NCBI GenBank assembly: GCA_013415695.1
Contig: JAAEEP010000013.1
Location: 1-60,728 of the forward strand
Reading direction: 5' to 3'
DNA from: Methanomassiliicoccales archaeon
GTDB taxonomy: Archaea > Thermoplasmatota > Thermoplasmata > Methanomassiliicoccales > JAAEEP01
Length of the DNA stretch: 60,728 nucleotides
Shown here: one piece after another, positions 56,054 to 60,728 of the stretch
Numbering within the stretch: position 1 is the stretch's first letter
How the letters are laid out: each line of letters starts with the position of its first letter
Position numbers and translations under genes: made by a program
Notes under the pieces: model-generated
What the model was told of the DNA's origin: nothing
What the model saw: the letters and a program-made list of their open reading frames with translations, nothing else
Database searches by the model: none

Positions 56054-56161
56054 TCATGCATCAGATGATTGGAAGCATAGCGATCACGATCTCCCGTTTC
56101 TTTCATTCAACTTCACGACCTCCAAAACCTCGGAAGAGATGCCGATCCAGAGAACCTTCAA

Positions 56162-57148
56162 TCATCTCTCGGACTGCCAGTAATCCCGGATTCTGCAGGA
56201 GTCAGTCAGTTCCGCATCAAGAAGCCTTGGGGGGAATGGGCGGAAATAAGTCTGCTTCTCTAGCCACTCGTCATCGAACCGAGCGATCCATGATTTAATT
56301 ACGCCGATGCTCACGCTAAGGGGTATCCTTCCCTCCCGATAATCCATCAAGGAGTCAAGGAAGTAGCCCTTCTCCTTGGCGGTGAGCTTATCGGAGTAGT
56401 GTCCCATTGCGTGCATGAGGACGTTGATATTGGATGAACACCTTGGCCCCTTGGCCGTTGCTCTTTCAATGTGTTTCTCGTATTCTAGGAATGCCTCCCT
56501 CTCATTCATTGCCTTCCGGTTGGCCACTATCCTGCCCATCTCGCGCATCTCGCCCTGATGGTAGGACATAAGTAGCAACTTGTTACGGGCGTGGAAGTCC
56601 ACTAGCGAGTCCCACCCCCTGGCTTTAGTATCCCTGAACGATGCGAGTAGGAAGAGCTTGGTGAGAAAATGCTCCGCGATCTTGAAATTAGCCAATCTGC
56701 TCTCGTCCTCGACCGCCTTGCCAGAGAATCGTCGAAGAACCGCCCCGCCGAGGAATCCCTCCCCCTTTCCTATGGGTGAGGACCTTTCCTTGATGGGGTA
56801 GATCTTTGTATCCCGGATTCCGCAGGATGGGGAACCGCTCTTCAGGAGGAACCCGTCAATCTCATCCAGGGAGTCCAAGAATTCCGCCGTGAACGCCCTT
56901 GCTTCGGAGGTAATATCTCTACCAGTAGCAGGCTGAATGAGCTGCCTTTCACCCTTATGCTGGACAACTCTAATCGGATCTCTTGGTACGCCGAGACCGA
57001 TCTCCACCTCCGCGCACACAGGTATGAAGTCGACCTCCTCTCTCATCCTCTTCACGATGTCGCTCGCGATCATATGCCCGTTCCAGCGGCAGTGGTCGAA
57101 CTCAAGGCATTTGCTAACCACCACTCTTGGCCTGATGAATCCTATCAC
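56162..57148 (-). CDS. DUF523-DUF1722 fusion protein
   Basis: 328 residues. The N-terminal DUF523 has SKCLEFDHCRWNGHM (about 12), VCAEVEIGLGVPRDPIRVV and LLKSGSPSCGIRDTKIYP (about 105), three Cys-bearing motifs. The C-terminal DUF1722 has LLLMSYHQGEMREMGRIVAN and HAMGHYSDKLTAKEKGYFLD. The fusion is widespread in bacteria and archaea with unknown function. The start is a GTG at 57148, the only start codon after an upstream stop in this frame. Confidence 0.88.
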   Translation of the reverse strand: MIGFIRPRVVVSKCLEFDHCRWNGHMIASDIVKRMREEVDFIPVCAEVEIGLGVPRDPIRVVQHKGERQLIQPATGRDITSEARAFTAEFLDSLDEIDGFLLKSGSPSCGIRDTKIYPIKERSSPIGKGEGFLGGAVLRRFSGKAVEDESRLANFKIAEHFLTKLFLLASFRDTKARGWDSLVDFHARNKLLLMSYHQGEMREMGRIVANRKAMNEREAFLEYEKHIERATAKGPRCSSNINVLMHAMGHYSDKLTAKEKGYFLDSLMDYREGRIPLSVSIGVIKSWIARFDDEWLEKQTYFRPFPPRLLDAELTDSCRIRDYWQSER

Positions 57149-57291
57149 GGGTATGCCCCAGATGTCAAATTCATTGGAACCATGGGGTATTAATTCCTAT
57201 TGGATTTTGAAATCGGATTCCTTTCGGAGTTCGTCTCATCTCGGAGAAAGGTATTACCTATGATGAGCGGGATGCGGATGGAAGTGATAGA

Positions 57292-58143
57292 ATGAAGGCC
57301 GCGGACCTACTCGATCTTCCAGATATCAAATTCATAGAGCCCAACTTCGAGAGCCTGGTGGACAATTCCTATACCAGCGAGCTCCTCAGGATAGATGCCG
57401 AGGAGAGCATATTACTGGTGGACGAGAATGAGTGGCCATTGGCCTTCGGCGTTTTTGACGGTCAGAAGTGGATCTTTGCCAACTTCCTGCTAAGGCAACC
57501 CCCAAGGGGGATACTTGATGCATTCGAACAGATCGGGGGGCGCATCTTCCAGGAGGATTGGGAGGTCTGGAATTCAGCGGTGATGGAATACTATTCACTG
57601 ATGCTTCTGAGAGATACGACCCCCGCCATCGAGGACTTCTCAGTTGATAGGATGAATCAGATAGTTACACTTATCAAGGAAGTCTGGGGAATTGCTGATG
57701 GTACAAAATGCCTGGACGTCGGGTGCGGTTCCGGCATGGGATCGGTGGCATTGAGACGGCTTGGATACTCTCCATTGGCCTACGACAATGATCCCTCCCA
57801 GTTGGCACTGGGAATGATATCTGGTAGGCTCGATCCATCGGAGACCCTGTGCATCGATGGGACCATCGCTTCCCGCTACATCAGCCCCACGCCGAAGGGG
57901 CTCTGCCTGATGGCGGGGACCATCGATCACACGGCCTCCTGGTTCTGGAAGGAGATAATCGACCAGATGCTGGTGATTGCCGACGAGGTTCTTGTGACTG
58001 TGGGAATGGAGAAAGAATCCGACTTCGTATCCGAATGGGCGAACGACAGGGGAAGGACCGTCGAGGTTTTCGAGAACCAACGAGATCCTTTCTATGACAG
58101 ATGGGTGTGCGTGATCGGAAAGAGGGAAGGACCGGATCAGTGA
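57292..58143 (+). CDS. SAM-dependent methyltransferase-like protein
   Basis: 283 residues. The N-terminal 130 residues are unusual and unrecognised. The C-terminal Rossmann part has CLDVGCGSGMGSVALRRLGY (about 140) and YDNDPSQLALGMISGRLDPS, fitting SAM binding. MAGTIDHTASWFWKEIIDQM follows. Its last 7 bases overlap the end of the convergent dehydrogenase gene. Substrate unknown. Confidence 0.82.
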   Translation: MKAADLLDLPDIKFIEPNFESLVDNSYTSELLRIDAEESILLVDENEWPLAFGVFDGQKWIFANFLLRQPPRGILDAFEQIGGRIFQEDWEVWNSAVMEYYSLMLLRDTTPAIEDFSVDRMNQIVTLIKEVWGIADGTKCLDVGCGSGMGSVALRRLGYSPLAYDNDPSQLALGMISGRLDPSETLCIDGTIASRYISPTPKGLCLMAGTIDHTASWFWKEIIDQMLVIADEVLVTVGMEKESDFVSEWANDRGRTVEVFENQRDPFYDRWVCVIGKREGPDQ

Positions 58144-59126
58144 GTCATTCTCCGGATGATCTCATCGGTGAACTCATCAGTTGTTAGATTCCCGCCTATG
58201 TCCGGCGTCCTTCTTCCCGCCCTCACAGCGTTTGAAAGGGAGCATTCCATCAGCTCCGCCTCCTTGTGCATCCCAAGATAGCGCAGCATCATCACCGCCG
58301 AGAGTATGGACGCCACCGGATTGGCTATGCCCTTTCCTGCGATGTCCGGTGCGGAGCCATGGACCGGTTCGAAGATGGCCAGATCCTCTCCGATGTTAGC
58401 AGAGGGTGCAAGTCCCAATCCTCCGACCAGGGCGGCTCCCTCGTCCGAGAGTATGTCGCCGTAGAGGTTGAGGGTCACGATGCAATCGAGCTTCTCTGGA
58501 TGAGATATCATCGCCGCCGCACATGCATCTACCAGCATCTCCCTCGCCTCAAGAGGCGACGATCTCATCTCCTGGAGAAAGATATCTCTGAAGAGGCCGT
58601 CGGACCTTCGTATCACATTCGCCTTGTGAACGCAGGTCATGCTCCTCCTTCCCTCCAAGAGGGCGTATTCGTTGGAGAACCGGATGAGCCTTCTGACAGC
58701 ACCTTCACTCACCCTTCGCCTGAGTATTATCGAATCGCCCTCATCGACCTCATCCCCAGTGTACATGCCCTCAGTATTCTCTCGAAAGATAATAGTATCC
58801 AAATCTACCATGCCCAGATCGGGAGATATCCTTTTCAGGGGACGGACATTGGCGAAAAGCTCGAACTCCTTTCTAAGCTGAAGAAGCGGCGATCGATATT
58901 CGGGATCGTTGGAGCTGGTAATCGCGCCGAACAGACAGGCGTCAGCCTCACTCAGTGATTCGACTGTCTCTTTAGGAAGGTATGACCCATTCTTTCGATT
59001 GCAGTCCAGGCCCATCTCGGCCTCGAACAATTCAATGCGTGCTCCCGTTGCCTCAAGCACCCTCACCGTCGAACGGATCACTTCTGGACCTATGCCGTCC
59101 CCCTCGATAACAGCGATCTTCTTCAA
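58137..59126 (-). CDS. isopropylmalate/isocitrate dehydrogenase family
   Basis: 329 residues. It begins MKKIAVIEGDGIGPEV. IIFRENTEGMYTGDEVDEGD (about 112), MTCVHKANVIRRSDGLF (about 160), LNLYGDILSDEGAALVGGLG and EPVHGSAPDIAGKGIANP complete the family set, with NAD-binding residues near the last. It decarboxylates a 3-substituted malate. In methanogens it could be LeuB of leucine synthesis or AksF of coenzyme B synthesis; the sequence alone does not settle this. It overlaps the DHS gene by 4 bases. Confidence 0.9.
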   Translation of the reverse strand: MKKIAVIEGDGIGPEVIRSTVRVLEATGARIELFEAEMGLDCNRKNGSYLPKETVESLSEADACLFGAITSSNDPEYRSPLLQLRKEFELFANVRPLKRISPDLGMVDLDTIIFRENTEGMYTGDEVDEGDSIILRRRVSEGAVRRLIRFSNEYALLEGRRSMTCVHKANVIRRSDGLFRDIFLQEMRSSPLEAREMLVDACAAAMISHPEKLDCIVTLNLYGDILSDEGAALVGGLGLAPSANIGEDLAIFEPVHGSAPDIAGKGIANPVASILSAVMMLRYLGMHKEAELMECSLSNAVRAGRRTPDIGGNLTTDEFTDEIIRRMTH

Positions 59127-60073
59127 TCCTCTCCCTCTAGTCTCTCGATCACCGAAGCGGCGATCAACGGCAGCGTGATCGTGGCATCCCCTTCGACCGT
59201 GAGCTGGTCAGCTGTCTCCTTGACCTTTCCCCAAGAGACCGCCTCTCGCACCCTAGCTCCCGATAGTGAACCATCGTACTCCGGCGCAGTCGTGAGATAC
59301 ACGGCATAATCTAAACCTCCGCGGAACTGGTTCCACCATATTACGTGATGCTTGGAGATGCCACCACCGATGATCAGGGCTCCCGTTTCATCGGCCTCGA
59401 ACGCTATATCGGAAAGCTCCTGCTCATCCCTGAAAAGGTCCAACTTGAGATTCCTGTGTGTTTGCCAGTACATCCAAAGCTGGCTCCCGAAGGATCCATC
59501 CGTGATTCCAGGTACGTAGACCCTGACCCCCTTCCTGGCGCACCAGTGCAGAAGGGACCCCTCGTCCCCTATTCGCTTCCCCACCTCCTCGATGAGCTCC
59601 CTTGTCGATATGGAGTCCCTTCCTTCAAGGATCTCTCTAAACAGTGGGACCAATCTCTCCTCAAGAACGATGCCATAGCTGTCATCTGGAACTAGAACAT
59701 TACCCAAGCGGTTGACCTCCTGGTGCCTCAACTCCGCATCATCCATGAAGAAGTCACCGTGGTAATAGTCTCTCCACACTCTTGCTAGATCATGGTCAAG
59801 GGTGCCGCAGGTGGTTATTATGACGTCGACAAGGCTGCGTTTGATCATCTCGACGATCACTCCCCGAGTGCCTGTGGCCATTATGCATGCTGGGAAGGAG
59901 AGGAATACCACGCAATTGTCCCTCTTGAACATATTCTCCAGAATATCTACTGCTTCGGCGACCTTCCTTCCCGTGAATCCGCCAGAACGCCCCATCTCCC
60001 GGACAAGGGCGTCTACGCTCATTCCGTTGATGATCTTGATGTCCTCTACAGGTTTCCAATCCTTCATCTTCAT
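59123..60073 (-). CDS. dys: deoxyhypusine synthase
   Basis: 316 residues from the ATG at 60073, where a TATA box (about 60105-60115) makes the start leaderless; the longer frame begins too close to it. CIMATGTRGVIVEMIKRSL (about 70), TTCGTLDHDLARVWRDYYHG (about 88) and ALIIGGGISKHHVIWWNQFR (about 232) are DHS blocks. The catalytic Lys is in VSWGKVKETADQL near the C-terminus. It builds deoxyhypusine on initiation factor aIF5A from spermidine. Confidence 0.94.
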   Translation of the reverse strand: MKMKDWKPVEDIKIINGMSVDALVREMGRSGGFTGRKVAEAVDILENMFKRDNCVVFLSFPACIMATGTRGVIVEMIKRSLVDVIITTCGTLDHDLARVWRDYYHGDFFMDDAELRHQEVNRLGNVLVPDDSYGIVLEERLVPLFREILEGRDSISTRELIEEVGKRIGDEGSLLHWCARKGVRVYVPGITDGSFGSQLWMYWQTHRNLKLDLFRDEQELSDIAFEADETGALIIGGGISKHHVIWWNQFRGGLDYAVYLTTAPEYDGSLSGARVREAVSWGKVKETADQLTVEGDATITLPLIAASVIERLEGED

Positions 60074-60320
60074 CCCACTCGCTTCTACCGCAAAGTAAGT
60101 AAGCATGATATAGAAATATATCCCCTTCCCAAGACTGGCCTAACCTCAAAGTGCCTTTTTAAGGTAGAATTGATCTCTAGCCAGTCATTATCTCAAGTTC
60201 TGATTCCATTCGTCCCCTTAGACCCATTAAAAACTCTGGGGCATTAGACAACTTATCCATAATAGTCAGAACTTTACAAAATAAAAATTAGTGAAGGGGT
60301 TTGGTCATATCTCGCCAGTC

Positions 60321-60728
60321 CTACAGGGACGCCAGCTCATTGAGGACAGCATTGAGCTGGTTCTGAGCCGCTTCAAGCATGTTGTCGAACAGCTTCATAT
60401 TGCCCTTGAGCAATGCCGCCTCGGCCCTATCGATAGACCCCAACGCCGCATCGATGCTGTCCAGCAGTCCTTCTCCCTTCTCCGTCGGGATGAGGCCGTT
60501 GTCCATGGCATCCTGGATGAGGTCCCTCAGGTCGAGCAACGCCTCCCTTACCTCGTCAATATCCTCAGGAGTCGGATCAGGATCGTCCTGCAGCTCCTCG
60601 ATGGGGGTGATGATGTCCTCCACACTCTCCTCGGCCGCATCCTGAGCGCTGATCACCACTACCTCGAAGGTGTCCGAGCTCCATCCACCGTCATCATCGG
60701 TGACCGTCAGGGTCACGATGTAGGTCCC
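60321..60728 (-). CDS. PKD-domain surface protein, C-terminal part (runs off window)
   Basis: About 135 C-terminal residues are visible. They begin with the end of a PKD-like beta domain (TLTVTDDDGGWSSDTFEVVV) followed by an acidic, helix-rich tail (EELQDDPDPTPEDIDEVREA, then alternating Ala/Leu-rich helices that may form a coiled coil). Such proteins are normally exported cell-surface proteins. No membrane anchor lies in the visible end. The beginning is outside the window. Confidence 0.72.
   Translation of the reverse strand, partial: GTYIVTLTVTDDDGGWSSDTFEVVVISAQDAAEESVEDIITPIEELQDDPDPTPEDIDEVREALLDLRDLIQDAMDNGLIPTEKGEGLLDSIDAALGSIDRAEAALLKGNMKLFDNMLEAAQNQLNAVLNELASL

Overview
The window is archaeal and comes from a methanogen. 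It carries the methyl-coenzyme M reductase genes mcrB, mcrD, mcrG and mcrA, the MCR activation ATPase AtwA (component A2), McrC and a run of methanogenesis marker proteins (MMP 1, 3, 5, 6, 7, 15 and 17). It also has archaeal TATA-type promoters, leaderless starts, deoxyhypusine synthase, TrpB2 and an archaeal-type RNase P RNA. Three DUF835 proteins and a large wHTH-STAND-TPR regulator point to the Thermoplasmatota side of Euryarchaeota, for example a relative of Methanomassiliicoccales. That placement is inference. The MtrA-like fragment at the left edge does not settle it, because known Methanomassiliicoccales lack a normal Mtr complex.

Layout. 1-3.2 kb: edge of an mtrA-like gene, a DUF169 protein, an Lrp-type regulator with a palindrome in front of it, and the YcaO protein MMP1 (MCR thioglycine formation). 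3.2-7.9 kb: mcrBDGA followed by a DUF2098 gene. 8-10.2 kb: an uncharacterised protein that has a paralogue beside mcrC, a carboxymuconolactone decarboxylase-like protein, and a two-gene operon with a DUF4443-type HTH regulator. 10.4-18.7 kb: the MCR activation module atwA-mcrC and MMP3-6-5-15-17-7, most genes overlapping by a few bases. 18.7-27.8 kb: flavoprotein, DUF123 nuclease-like protein, MobB with an Fe-S tail, a structured RNA candidate, an FAD oxidase, a copper P-type ATPase with a divergent Lrp-TRASH regulator, RidA, a HAD hydrolase and a stand-alone RAM domain.

27.9-32.6 kb is the most unusual part. After an epimerase pseudogene there is a small secreted protein with five identical copies of the octapeptide VIPGNSPH, whose codons differ from copy to copy. 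Next comes an 896-residue wHTH-STAND-TPR regulator, and then two convergent, overlapping DUF835 genes. The octapeptide gene and the first DUF835 gene share the element GTAGCATGCTCAA just upstream of their TATA boxes, so they are probably co-regulated. A secreted-peptide signalling circuit is one hypothesis.

32.6-60.7 kb is mostly metabolic: isoaspartyl peptidase, TrpB2, class II ribonucleotide reductase, a ferredoxin, a UxaA-family protein, a radical SAM enzyme, an eIF2B-like protein, RNase P RNA, an ACT/PaaK pair, GalT, two AbrB/PhoU regulators, tRNA-Leu(GAG) with a displaced 3' copy, acetyl-CoA synthetase, methyltransferases, a 2-hydroxyacid dehydrogenase, peroxiredoxin, aldehyde dehydrogenase, an isopropylmalate dehydrogenase-family enzyme, deoxyhypusine synthase, and the end of a PKD-type surface protein.

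Two regulatory links look worth attention. Inverted GGATGGA repeats lie both in the mcr promoter region and at the start of the DUF4443 regulator gene. GTAGCATGCTCAA links the octapeptide gene with a DUF835 gene. Function calls rest on recognising motifs by eye; no database search was run.
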